In this document: positions 57,304 to 64,000 of the stretch, piece by piece | How positions within the stretch are numbered: position 1 is the stretch's first letter | Layout: every line of letters starts with the position of its first letter | Assembly (NCBI RefSeq): GCF_049446075.1 | Contig: NZ_JBMSEB010000001.1 | Coordinates: forward strand, 806,001 to 870,000 | From: Humibacter sp049446075 | Lineage (GTDB): Bacteria > Actinomycetota > Actinomycetes > Actinomycetales > Microbacteriaceae | Reading direction: 5' to 3' | DNA: 64,000 bases | Program-made: the position numbers and the translations under genes | Notes under the pieces: model-generated | What the model was told of the DNA's origin: nothing | What the model saw: only the letters and a program-made list of their open reading frames with translations | Databases searched by the model: none

Positions 57304-58173
57304 TCAGTCCTTTGGCACCACGGAGTAGCGCCTGAGTGCGAGCGCCGGGTTGATCTCGCGCACCTGCTCGAGACGTGCACGGTCGAGCCAGGCGAGGGTC
57401 ACGGCCTCGCGCTCACCGGCATCCGCGAGCACGACGCCCATCGGGTCGACGATCACGCTCGAGCCCACGCCCACGGGCCCGAGGTGGTCGGCTGCAGCGA
57501 CGAAGACCGTGTTCTCGATGGCCCGCGCGGTGATGAGGGTGCGCCAATGGTGCTCCTTGAGCGGACCGCGTACCCATTCGCTCGGAACCACGACGACCTC
57601 AGCCCCGGCGTCGACGATGGTACGCGTTATCTCGGGAAACCTCAGGTCGTAGCAGGTCTGAAGCCCGATCGTGAGGTCCCCGACCGTGAACAGCTGCGGT
57701 GCAGCCAGCTCGCCGGCGAGCACGACATCGGATTCGCGTGCACCGAACGCGTCGTAGAGGTGCTGCTTGCGGTACAGGGCGACGATGCCCGCGGACGGCG
57801 CGACGGCTGCGAGTGTGTTGGAGAAGCGACCTGCGACGTCCGTCTTCTCGGCGAAGCCCGCCACGATCGTCACGCCGAGCATGTCGGCGAGGTCTGCCAG
57901 TCGTTTCGTGAACGGGCCGTCGACAGGCTCGGCGTTCGCAAGGAAACGCGAGTCGACGGGATCCGCGAAGTACGACGAGTACTCGGGAAAGACGATCAAC
58001 CGGGCGCCTCGGCCAGCCGCAGTGGTCGAAAGCTGCTCGATGATCGCGAGATTGTGGTGCGCATCCTCGCCGGGCGCGAACTGAGCGACCGCGACCGCGA
58101 CCGACCTCTCGGCCGCCGGTCCCTCTGCCGGGCGCGACCCTGCGTCGTCTGCGGTGGATCCGATGCCAGCCAC
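57304..58173 (-). CDS. Carbon-nitrogen hydrolase (nitrilase superfamily amidase)
   Basis: A 289-residue amidohydrolase with the Glu-Lys-Cys catalytic triad: E64 in LIVFPEYSSY, K136 in LYRKQHLYDAFG, C174 in LQTCYDLRFPE. The sequence resembles the Nit/omega-amidase and deaminated-glutathione amidase group. An N-terminal extension of about 22 residues is disordered. GTG at 58173 has GAGGTGAC. It is convergent with the aminotransferase gene; omega-amidases often work with aminotransferases, so a functional link is possible but not shown. Confidence 0.88.
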   Translation of the reverse strand: MAGIGSTADDAGSRPAEGPAAERSVAVAVAQFAPGEDAHHNLAIIEQLSTTAAGRGARLIVFPEYSSYFADPVDSRFLANAEPVDGPFTKRLADLADMLGVTIVAGFAEKTDVAGRFSNTLAAVAPSAGIVALYRKQHLYDAFGARESDVVLAGELAAPQLFTVGDLTIGLQTCYDLRFPEITRTIVDAGAEVVVVPSEWVRGPLKEHHWRTLITARAIENTVFVAAADHLGPVGVGSSVIVDPMGVVLADAGEREAVTLAWLDRARLEQVREINPALALRRYSVVPKD

Positions 58174-58208
58174 GTCACCTCATTCGGTCGGCGCCACGAG
58201 GATACGAA

Positions 58209-58234
58209 GAAGGCGTCCCTTGCGGGACGCCTTC
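58209..58234 (-). terminator. Terminator of initiator tRNA gene
   Basis: An 11-bp perfect stem, GAAGGCGTCCC (58209-58219) and GGGACGCCTTC (58224-58234), with a 4-nt loop, 5 nt downstream of the tRNA 3' end on the minus strand, followed by a short T-containing stretch (TTCG). Confidence 0.75.
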
Positions 58235-58239
58235 TCGAT

Positions 58240-58316
58240 TGGTTGCGGGGGCAGGATTTGAACCTACGACCTCTGGGTTATGAGCCCAGCGAGCTACCGA
58301 GCTGCTCCACCCCGCG
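58240..58316 (-). tRNA. Initiator tRNA-fMet (anticodon CAT)
   Basis: The minus strand reads CGCGGGG ... CCCCGCA-ACCA, so base 1 (C) faces base 72 (A) unpaired, the mark of initiator tRNA. The anticodon stem has three G-C pairs around the loop (GGGCTCATAACCC), and the T-arm is GGTTCAAATCC. CCA is encoded. 77 nt. Confidence 0.95.
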
Positions 58317-58365
58317 GCACGATTACGAGCCTAGCATGCCGGCAAGGGGAGCTGAAATCCGCGGG

Positions 58366-58965
58366 TTACGCCGTCGGTGGTGTGACCGGTTCCGCGCCGC
58401 GCTCGATCGTGACGCCCGTGAACTCCACGTCCACGGGTTCTGTGAACCTGCGGCCGTTGATCTCGTCGTGTCGCATGAAGGCGGGCGGCTCGACGTGCAC
58501 GCGCAACACGTACTCGCCGTCTTCCGGAACCGTCCAGTTGCGCGCGTAGTGGTAGATCATCGGATGCCACACCAGCACCTGCTCGTGCGGCCCCAGCTCA
58601 TCGCCTGACGGCGTGACCAGAGTCGCCGTGACGCCGACGCTCGGCACGAATCGTCCGTCCGAGCCGTCGCAGACGACGACCTCCAGATGCACGTTCTCGT
58701 CCTCGGGGTTGTGCCAGGTGAGGGTTCCTTCGTCGAAGCTGTACATGCCCTCCGCATCTTCGACCGCGTACCCGATCAGGTAGTCGCCGGCTCGCTGCAG
58801 GCCTCCGCCCTTGGCCACCTCGCCGACCATGTAGTCGAGAGCCTTGCGATACGACCGCCCCTGCTCGGCTGCGAGCTCGAGCTGGCGTTTGGTGGCCTCG
58901 GACGTGTCCGGGTCCATCGGTGGCGTTGCGTCCTTTCCCGGATCGCGGTTCGGCTCACTGCTCAT
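58366..58965 (-). CDS. Iron-transport-family protein (P19/Tp34-like, pfam Iron_transport)
   Basis: A 199-residue protein. The C-terminal 130 residues have the motif set of the P19/Tp34 copper- and iron-binding family: VHLEVVVCDGSDGRFVPSVGVTATLVTP, then VLVWHPMIYHYARNWTVPEDGEYVLRVHVEPPAFMRHDEINGRRF, with His residues at the usual metal-binding places. The known family members are exported; this one has no signal peptide and a charged N-terminus (KRQLELAAEQGRSYRKALDYMVGEV), so it is probably cytoplasmic. Function here is unknown. ATG at 58965 has GAGGAGG 5 nt upstream. Confidence 0.7.
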   Translation of the reverse strand: MSSEPNRDPGKDATPPMDPDTSEATKRQLELAAEQGRSYRKALDYMVGEVAKGGGLQRAGDYLIGYAVEDAEGMYSFDEGTLTWHNPEDENVHLEVVVCDGSDGRFVPSVGVTATLVTPSGDELGPHEQVLVWHPMIYHYARNWTVPEDGEYVLRVHVEPPAFMRHDEINGRRFTEPVDVEFTGVTIERGAEPVTPPTA

Positions 58966-59060
58966 GCGTTCCTCCTCTCTTTCCGTGGGATGCCGTGCTC
59001 GACCGGCGTCGGCGTACGTGACGACCGACGCGCGTGCATCCGCCACCCCTCCGCCCACGG

Positions 59061-59150
59061 ACGGGCACGACCGGGTCCACGAACGGGCACGACCGGACGT
59101 AACGGTAGGGAGCTAGAAGATCGGAGGGAACCGGTTCTCACCACGTGGTG
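59061..59150. promoter_or_regulatory. Direct repeat and two perfect palindromes upstream of the fusion glycosyltransferase
   Basis: The direct repeat ACGGGCACGACCGG occurs at 59061-59074 and 59083-59096, a 22-nt period. Two palindromes follow: GAACCGGTTC (59128-59137) and CACCACGTGGTG (59139-59150). Either could bind a dimeric regulator. The promoter of the gene at 59257 may use TACCCT near 59212. Confidence 0.35.
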
Positions 59151-59256
59151 CTGGTGCTAGGCCGCCGCCTACGCTTAGAAGGTTCTTGGGTCAGGGTTCA
59201 GAGCCTGGGGCTACCCTGCCCGGATCAAGTCCGCCAACCTCAACTCAAGGTCGCCT

Positions 59257-61761
59257 GTGAAGTCACCACTCGCCCGCATCCGCCGCCAGGCGCGAAAGCT
59301 GCGGCGTGCCGCCCAATACGATCGCCACGCATTCTGGCGCAAGCAACCCATCCGCCCAGGCACCGTTCTCTACGAGTCGTTCTCGGGAAACGGGGCGCTC
59401 TGCAATCCGGAGGCGATCTTCCGCGGGCTGATCGCCGACCCTGAGTTCGCGGACTTCCGGCACGTGTGGGCGATCGCCGGGCGGAACGCCGCTCCCGAGC
59501 TGATGCGCGAGTTCGCCGATGACGAGCGCGTCTCCTTCGTGACGTATCGCAGCAGCGCCTACTACAAGGCGCTCGCCACCAGCCAGTACCTTGTGAGCAA
59601 CGCCACGTTCCCCGCCGAGTTCAGCAAGCGAGCAGGACAGGTGTACCTGAACACCTGGCACGGCACACCGCTGAAACAGATGGGCTTCGACATGCCGGGC
59701 GGAGCGCTCGACTCGGCCAACACGCTGCGCAACTTTCTCGCGGCCGACTTTCTGCTGGCCGCCAACGAGTTCATGGCCGAGCGCATGTACGAGGACGCCT
59801 ACCGCCTGCGCAACATCTACACCGGCCGCATCATCACCGAGGGTTACCCTCGCATCGACCGACAGCGTCTGGACGGTCAGGCCGCCGCTCACCTCCGTGC
59901 GGCCCTGGAGCGATCGGGCGCAGAGCTTGGCGACCGCTCCATCGTGCTTTACGCACCGACCTGGCATGGTGAAACGTTCGGCCGGCCGGAGGATGACGTC
60001 GACCAGCTGATCGCCGACGTGCGCGCGATGCAACGCGAGCTCGGACCACGCTACGTCGTGCTGCTGAAGACGCATCAGATCGTGCATTCGTTCGCGGCCT
60101 CCCGGCCCGAGCTGAGGAGCATCCTCGCGCCGAACTCACTGCCGACGAACGCCATCCTCGGCGTATGCGACGGGCTCGTCACGGACTACTCGTCGATCTT
60201 CTTCGACTATCTGGCCACGGGAAAGCCGATCGTCTTCTACACGCCGGATGCGCCGGCGTACGCGGAAACGCGCGGCACGTACTTCGCGCCAGATGAGCTG
60301 CCCGGGCCCGTGGTCGATGACGCGGCTCTGGCCGGGAGCACGATGCACGCGTTGCTCGGTGGCGAGCCGCTCACCCCTAAGTACGCAGACTGGCAGCGGC
60401 GCTTCGCTTCCAAAGAGGACGGCAATGCGACGGGCCGGGTCATCGACGTGGTGTTCCGTGGTCTGACGGACGGGCTCGACGTGCGGCCGGCCGCCACGGA
60501 CGGCAGGCGCCGGCTGCTGCTGTACCTAGGCGGAATGCGTTCGAACGGCATCACCACCGCGGCCATGAACCTGCTGGCCGACATCGACCACGATCGCTAC
60601 GACGTGACGGTCCTCATGTCGTACTCGCGTCGCGGATGGCACCGCGCCAACCAGGCGCTGATCCCTCCCGAGGTGCGCCAGATCTTCCGGGTCGGCGGCA
60701 TGAACGGCAGCAAGCTCTCCCACGTGCGACGCAAGTGGGACGAGCGCCGGGGCGACGTGCTTCAACACGAGGACCCCCTTCGCCACAAGTCGCTGTGGGA
60801 CGACGAATGGACCAGAGTATTCGGAGACGCACGCTTCGACTGGGTCGCCGACTTCAGCGGCTACGGCCCGTTCTGGTCGACGCTTCTGCTGCATTCCCCC
60901 GACGCACCGCGTGCGATCTGGTTGCACAACGAGATGGCGGCGGACCGGCAGCGAGAGGTGAACGGCAAGAAACGCATGCTGCGCAGCCTCGGGCACGTGT
61001 TCGCCCTGTACCACTCGTACGACCGCCTGGTCTCGGTGTCGCCGCGTCTGACCGAGCTGAACCGAAGAGAGCTGGCCGAGTACGCGCCGCCCGAGCACTT
61101 CGTGACAGTGCGGAACCTGCCCAACGTCGAGCGAGTGCTCGCCGGGATGAAGCAGCCGTTGGCCGAGTTGGAAGGGCATCCAGTCGACCCGGAAACCGAG
61201 GAGGTGCTGGTTCCCGACTGGGTGCAGCAACTGGAGCGGCACGACGCGCGCTGGTTCGTGACGGTCGGACGCCTGTCGCCGGAGAAGAATCACGCACGCC
61301 TGATCCGGGCGTTCGCGCACGTGCATGACAGGCATCCTGATGCGCGCCTCCTCATCGTCGGCGGTGGACCGTTGCGCGATCAGTTGCAAGACCTGATCGA
61401 CGACAGCGGCCTAGGAAACGTGGTCACGCTGACCGGCGCCTATCAGAATCCGTTCGCCATTCTGGCGGCCGCGGACTGCTTCGTGCTCTCAAGCGTGTAC
61501 GAGGGCCAGCCGATGGTGCTGCTGGAGGCAGCGGTCTGCAGGCTTCCGATCGTCTCTACCGCGTTCGCGTCGGTGCATGACGCGCTGCCATCTGGCGCGA
61601 TCCACGTGGTCGGTCAGAGCGACGCGTCGTTGGCCGACGGCATGATGGCGTTCTGGGCAGGCGACGTTCCCCCGAGCTCGCTCGACGCCGATGCCTACCG
61701 AGCGGAGGTGGCAGAGGAGTTCACGGCCGTGGTCGAGGCCGCGCACGAGGACGCGCGATGA
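59257..61761 (+). CDS. Fusion of TagF-like glycerophosphotransferase and GT4 glycosyltransferase
   Basis: An 834-residue two-domain protein. Residues 30-405 form a TagF-like domain: LNTWHGTPLKQMGFD (WHGTP 134-138), SIVLYAPTWHGE, VVLLKTHQIVH, and CDGLVTDYSSIFFDYLATGKPIVFYTPD. Residues 420-830 form a GT4 domain: VTVGRLSPEKNHARLIRAF (669-687) and the EX7E motif from E749 to E757 (EGQPMVLLE). It would both add a polyol phosphate and a sugar to a surface polymer. GTG at 59257 has AAGG 7 nt upstream. It stands alone, separate from the main cluster at 43-52 kb. Confidence 0.85.
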   Translation: MKSPLARIRRQARKLRRAAQYDRHAFWRKQPIRPGTVLYESFSGNGALCNPEAIFRGLIADPEFADFRHVWAIAGRNAAPELMREFADDERVSFVTYRSSAYYKALATSQYLVSNATFPAEFSKRAGQVYLNTWHGTPLKQMGFDMPGGALDSANTLRNFLAADFLLAANEFMAERMYEDAYRLRNIYTGRIITEGYPRIDRQRLDGQAAAHLRAALERSGAELGDRSIVLYAPTWHGETFGRPEDDVDQLIADVRAMQRELGPRYVVLLKTHQIVHSFAASRPELRSILAPNSLPTNAILGVCDGLVTDYSSIFFDYLATGKPIVFYTPDAPAYAETRGTYFAPDELPGPVVDDAALAGSTMHALLGGEPLTPKYADWQRRFASKEDGNATGRVIDVVFRGLTDGLDVRPAATDGRRRLLLYLGGMRSNGITTAAMNLLADIDHDRYDVTVLMSYSRRGWHRANQALIPPEVRQIFRVGGMNGSKLSHVRRKWDERRGDVLQHEDPLRHKSLWDDEWTRVFGDARFDWVADFSGYGPFWSTLLLHSPDAPRAIWLHNEMAADRQREVNGKKRMLRSLGHVFALYHSYDRLVSVSPRLTELNRRELAEYAPPEHFVTVRNLPNVERVLAGMKQPLAELEGHPVDPETEEVLVPDWVQQLERHDARWFVTVGRLSPEKNHARLIRAFAHVHDRHPDARLLIVGGGPLRDQLQDLIDDSGLGNVVTLTGAYQNPFAILAAADCFVLSSVYEGQPMVLLEAAVCRLPIVSTAFASVHDALPSGAIHVVGQSDASLADGMMAFWAGDVPPSSLDADAYRAEVAEEFTAVVEAAHEDAR

Positions 61762-62005
61762 CCTTGCGGCGTATCGGACCTGAAGTCGCCAGATGCCGTA
61801 TCGCCGCTTCACGACGGATGCCGTGGCATCCGTGCCGCCATCAGGCCGAGTCGACCTGGTCGTGGTACCCCTGATGATGAACGCCGGATTGCCGAAGCTG
61901 AACAGCGCCCGTGGACGAAGGTACGACGGGACCGAACAGCAGAGCGCCGACGTGCAGGGCGCCGGTGCGTTGGAGCCGGCCGAGCGGGGGCGAAAGGTGC
62001 GGCCG

Positions 62006-62692
62006 ATGGGCACGAACGGCGGGGACACCGGGGAGACGCGGCAGTTGCTGCTGCTCATCGAGGACGACGCCCGGCTCGGCCCCCTCATGGCGAAGGTTCT
62101 GCAGGCATCCTTCGAGGTCGAGCTCGTCGCCGACGGGCAACAAGGGTACGAACGCGCACGCAGCGGCGATCACGACGTGATGGTCATCGATCGCAGACTC
62201 CCGTCCGTCGACGGCCTGACGATCGTGAAGAGGCTCCGTCAGGACCGCGTGACCACGCCCATTCTGCTGCTCACGGCCCTCGGCACGACTGCCGACAAGG
62301 TAGACGGGCTGGATGCCGGTGCCAATGACTATCTGGTGAAGCCCTTCGAGTACGACGAGCTGCTGGCGAGGCTTCGAGCGCTCACCAGGCGGTTCGATCC
62401 GCAGGGTGTCGGGCTGCCGATCGGCGAGTCCACGTTCTACCCGGATGACGGATGCATCTACTCGCCGCACATCGGGCGCATCCTGCTCACGCCTCGCGAG
62501 TGCGCCATGCTTCGGCTGTTCGCCGAGAACCCGGAGCGCACGTTCTCGCGCGAGCACATCCTGCGCACCGTGTTCAGCGCCGACGATCAGCCCGGAACGG
62601 TCGACACCTACGTGCACTACCTGAGGCGCAAGACCGACAGGGACATCGTCTTGACCGTGCGGCGCAGGGGCTACCGCCTGGGCCAGTTGTGA
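62006..62692 (+). CDS. Two-component response regulator, OmpR/PhoB type
   Basis: A 228-residue regulator. The receiver has acidic pocket E19-D20-D21, phosphoacceptor D62 in MVIDRRLPSVDG, the conserved Thr in LLLTALG and Lys in YLVKPFEYDELLARLRAL. The C-terminal winged helix has TPRECAMLRLFAENPERTFSREHILRTVF and VDTYVHYLRRKTD. It binds DNA when phosphorylated. ATG at 62006 after AAAGG is chosen; longer in-frame starts (from 61793) would add a nonconserved leader. Its stop codon overlaps the kinase ATG by 1 nt. Confidence 0.9.
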   Translation: MGTNGGDTGETRQLLLLIEDDARLGPLMAKVLQASFEVELVADGQQGYERARSGDHDVMVIDRRLPSVDGLTIVKRLRQDRVTTPILLLTALGTTADKVDGLDAGANDYLVKPFEYDELLARLRALTRRFDPQGVGLPIGESTFYPDDGCIYSPHIGRILLTPRECAMLRLFAENPERTFSREHILRTVFSADDQPGTVDTYVHYLRRKTDRDIVLTVRRRGYRLGQL

Positions 62693-63705
62693 TGAAACGC
62701 GCGGCGGTGGGCCCCGACTCGGCTCGCGCCAAAGGAGCGGATGCCGCAGCGATCGCCAGGGCGTCGCGCGTCGTTGCAGCCCAGATCACGCTGGCCGCAA
62801 CGGCCATCGTCGTTCTCGTGATCGCCCTCACGGTGGCGTTCATCATCGATCAGTCGCAGCCCAGCGAGCTGGTGGAGAAGTCGGCGCCCGGCGAGACGAA
62901 GATCTACGTCGACGCGCATGCCGTACTCCTGGCTCTGGTCGCACTCGGCATCATCGCCATCGTCGTCGCGGGGGGCCTCAGCTGGGTCATCGCCAGCCGC
63001 GCAGTGCGGCCGCTCGGGGAAGCGCTGCGCATCCAACGCACCTTCGTCGCCGACGCCAGCCACGAACTGCGCACGCCGGTTGCCGTCGTTGCCGCGCGTG
63101 TCGAACTGCTCGGCCAGGAGATGGAGTCAGGTGCCGACACCAGGGAGAACCTCGAGGATTTGAGGCAAGACGTGCGCGTGCTGGGCGACGTGATCACCGA
63201 CCTGCTCCTTGCGGCCGCCTCTCCCGGCGAGATCGAGTCCGGACGCACGGCCGACGTCGCATCACTCGCTCAGGAGACGCTCGACGATCTGCAGCTGATC
63301 GCGCGCGAGCGCGGCGTGGTATTGCGGCTGAACGCGCGGGGACAGAGCATCACGCACGTGCCGCGGAGCACGCTGCGACGGTGCATCGTCGCGCTCGTCG
63401 ACAATGCCATTGCACATTCGCCGGCTCGAGGCACGGTCACGGTCACCATCGAGCCGGCGAAGGAGCCATCCTTCTTCGCCCTGTCGGTGCGCGACGAGGG
63501 CGAAGGCGTCAAGGGCATCGACCCCGACCGGCTCTTCGAGCGGTTCGCGCACGGCGACGTAGCCACCCGGGGTAACGCGCGCTCCGGATTCGGTATCGGT
63601 CTCGCCCTGGTGCGTGACATCGCCGACCGCTACGGCGGACGCATCGAGTTGACCGCGACCTCATCTGCAGGCACCTGCTTCACTCTCACGCTGCCCCAGG
63701 TCTGA
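62692..63705 (+). CDS. Two-component sensor histidine kinase
   Basis: A 337-residue kinase: membrane helices at about 30-52 and 77-101 with an outside loop of only 25 residues, then the H box FVADASHELRTPVAVV (H124), N box VALVDNAIAHSP, G1 VRDEGEGVKGI and G2 SGFGIGLALVRDIADRYGG. No HAMP or PAS domain is evident. The short outside loop suggests sensing in the membrane or of a membrane partner. It is coupled to the response regulator (TGATG). Confidence 0.9.
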   Translation: MKRAAVGPDSARAKGADAAAIARASRVVAAQITLAATAIVVLVIALTVAFIIDQSQPSELVEKSAPGETKIYVDAHAVLLALVALGIIAIVVAGGLSWVIASRAVRPLGEALRIQRTFVADASHELRTPVAVVAARVELLGQEMESGADTRENLEDLRQDVRVLGDVITDLLLAAASPGEIESGRTADVASLAQETLDDLQLIARERGVVLRLNARGQSITHVPRSTLRRCIVALVDNAIAHSPARGTVTVTIEPAKEPSFFALSVRDEGEGVKGIDPDRLFERFAHGDVATRGNARSGFGIGLALVRDIADRYGGRIELTATSSAGTCFTLTLPQV

Positions 63706-63793
63706 GCATCCTCTAAGGGTGCCCCCGTTCTTGGCCGAATCTGGGAATCATTGATCGAACGTGGCTGAAGGGGAACGGATTTCGGGAGGCCTC

Positions 63794-63943
63794 ATGGACG
63801 TCAAGTGGATCGCCGCCCCGGCGACCCTCGCTGCCGCCCTGCTGGCCGGCGCCGTCTTCTTCGGCCTGGCCCTTCTCGGCAACGAGTGGCGCCTCCGAAA
63901 CGAAGAGTCAGCGCCAGACGATCCGGATTGGACGGAAGAGTGA
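63794..63943 (+). CDS. Small single-helix membrane protein, 49 aa
   Basis: MDVKWIAAPATLAAALLAGAVFFGLALLGNEWRLRNEESAPDDPDWTEE: one hydrophobic helix (about 6-28) and an acidic tail. ATG at 63794 has GGGAGG 4 nt upstream; an in-frame GTG at 63761 gives a 60-residue form. It lies 88 nt downstream of the histidine kinase gene and overlaps the next gene by 4 nt (GTGA). No family recognised; it could be a small partner of the kinase or of the next gene product. Confidence 0.6.
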   Translation: MDVKWIAAPATLAAALLAGAVFFGLALLGNEWRLRNEESAPDDPDWTEE

Positions 63944-64000
63944 CGGCAGACACCGCCACGATCCACCTGCCATCCGTCGTTCGCGTCAGCGAACGGCGGC
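63940..64000 (+). CDS. Partial gene, N-terminus only
   Basis: GTG at 63940 overlaps the stop codon of the small membrane protein gene by 4 nt. The visible start is MTADTATIHLPSVVRVSERR. The product cannot be recognised from 20 residues. The overlap and the open frame to the window end support a real gene. Confidence 0.5.
   Translation, partial: MTADTATIHLPSVVRVSERR

Noticed and set aside
1..64000. Mobile elements, integrases, prophage or biosynthetic mega-enzymes
   Set aside because: No transposase, integrase, terminal inverted repeat or NRPS/PKS motif was seen in any reading frame.

Overview
The window reads as a single chromosomal segment of a high-GC actinobacterium, most likely a member of the Microbacteriaceae. 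The grounds are protein-level family resemblance, frequent GTG starts, many leaderless genes (a TANNNT -10 box 6-7 nt before the start codon), the tmRNA tag ANSNSTVSAKAQVALAA, and lineage-typical pairs such as clpS-DUF2017, DUF3039 and a Tad locus of Rv3654c-Rv3658c type. No insertion sequence, prophage, CRISPR array or replication origin was found. Both window ends cut genes.

Layout. 1-6.5 kb: mixed small genes (lactonase-like MBL protein, nucleotidyltransferase-fold protein, DUF4242 protein, HisN-type phosphatase, MntH behind a DtxR/MntR-like operator, DksA/TraR zinc-finger protein, phytoene-dehydrogenase-like oxidoreductase). 6.7-19.3 kb: a glycan-utilisation locus. One arm (minus strand) has an ABC sugar-binding lipoprotein, two permeases, a SIS-domain enzyme, a toroid-fold protein and a Gfo/Idh/MocA oxidoreductase. 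The divergent arm has a GH38 alpha-mannosidase, a ROK regulator and a BadF-type sugar kinase. None of the degradative enzymes has a signal peptide and no ATPase is encoded, so a mannose-containing oligosaccharide, probably with an amino sugar, is inferred to be imported and taken apart in the cytoplasm. 19.8-25.3 kb: translation rescue and division genes (ssrA, clpS, DUF2017, smpB, ftsX, ftsE with a long tail, prfB). 25.5-33 kb: an MFS transporter, a secreted beta-helix protein and a compact Tad pilus locus (tadA-B-C, pilin-like peptide, two TadE-like, one TadG-like). 33.1-42.8 kb: tRNA-Leu, DedA, a 15-nt tandem repeat, zinc-type CDF exporter, rdgB-rph-murI, pncB, DUF3039 and an ABC-2 exporter whose ATPase carries a very long disordered N-terminus.

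43.3-52.3 kb and 59.3-61.8 kb: cell-surface phosphopolymer genes. They comprise a sugar/alcohol nucleotidyltransferase, a TagG/TagH-type ABC exporter, a TagF-like glycerophosphotransferase, two GT2 glycosyltransferases, a CDP-alcohol phosphatidyltransferase homologue with an altered last motif residue, and an 834-residue fusion of a TagF-like domain with a GT4 glycosyltransferase. Together they suggest a wall- or membrane-anchored polyol-phosphate (teichoic-acid-like) glycopolymer. Between these parts lie an HtrA-type membrane protease, two secreted proteins, a PLP aminotransferase, a nitrilase-family amidohydrolase, initiator tRNA and an iron-transport-family protein. The window closes with a two-component system, a small membrane protein and the start of an unidentified gene.

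The most unusual non-coding signal is an 83-nt, almost fully paired three-way-junction structure at 52450-52532, just downstream of htrA. All functional assignments rest on reading motifs and translations by eye; no database search was run.
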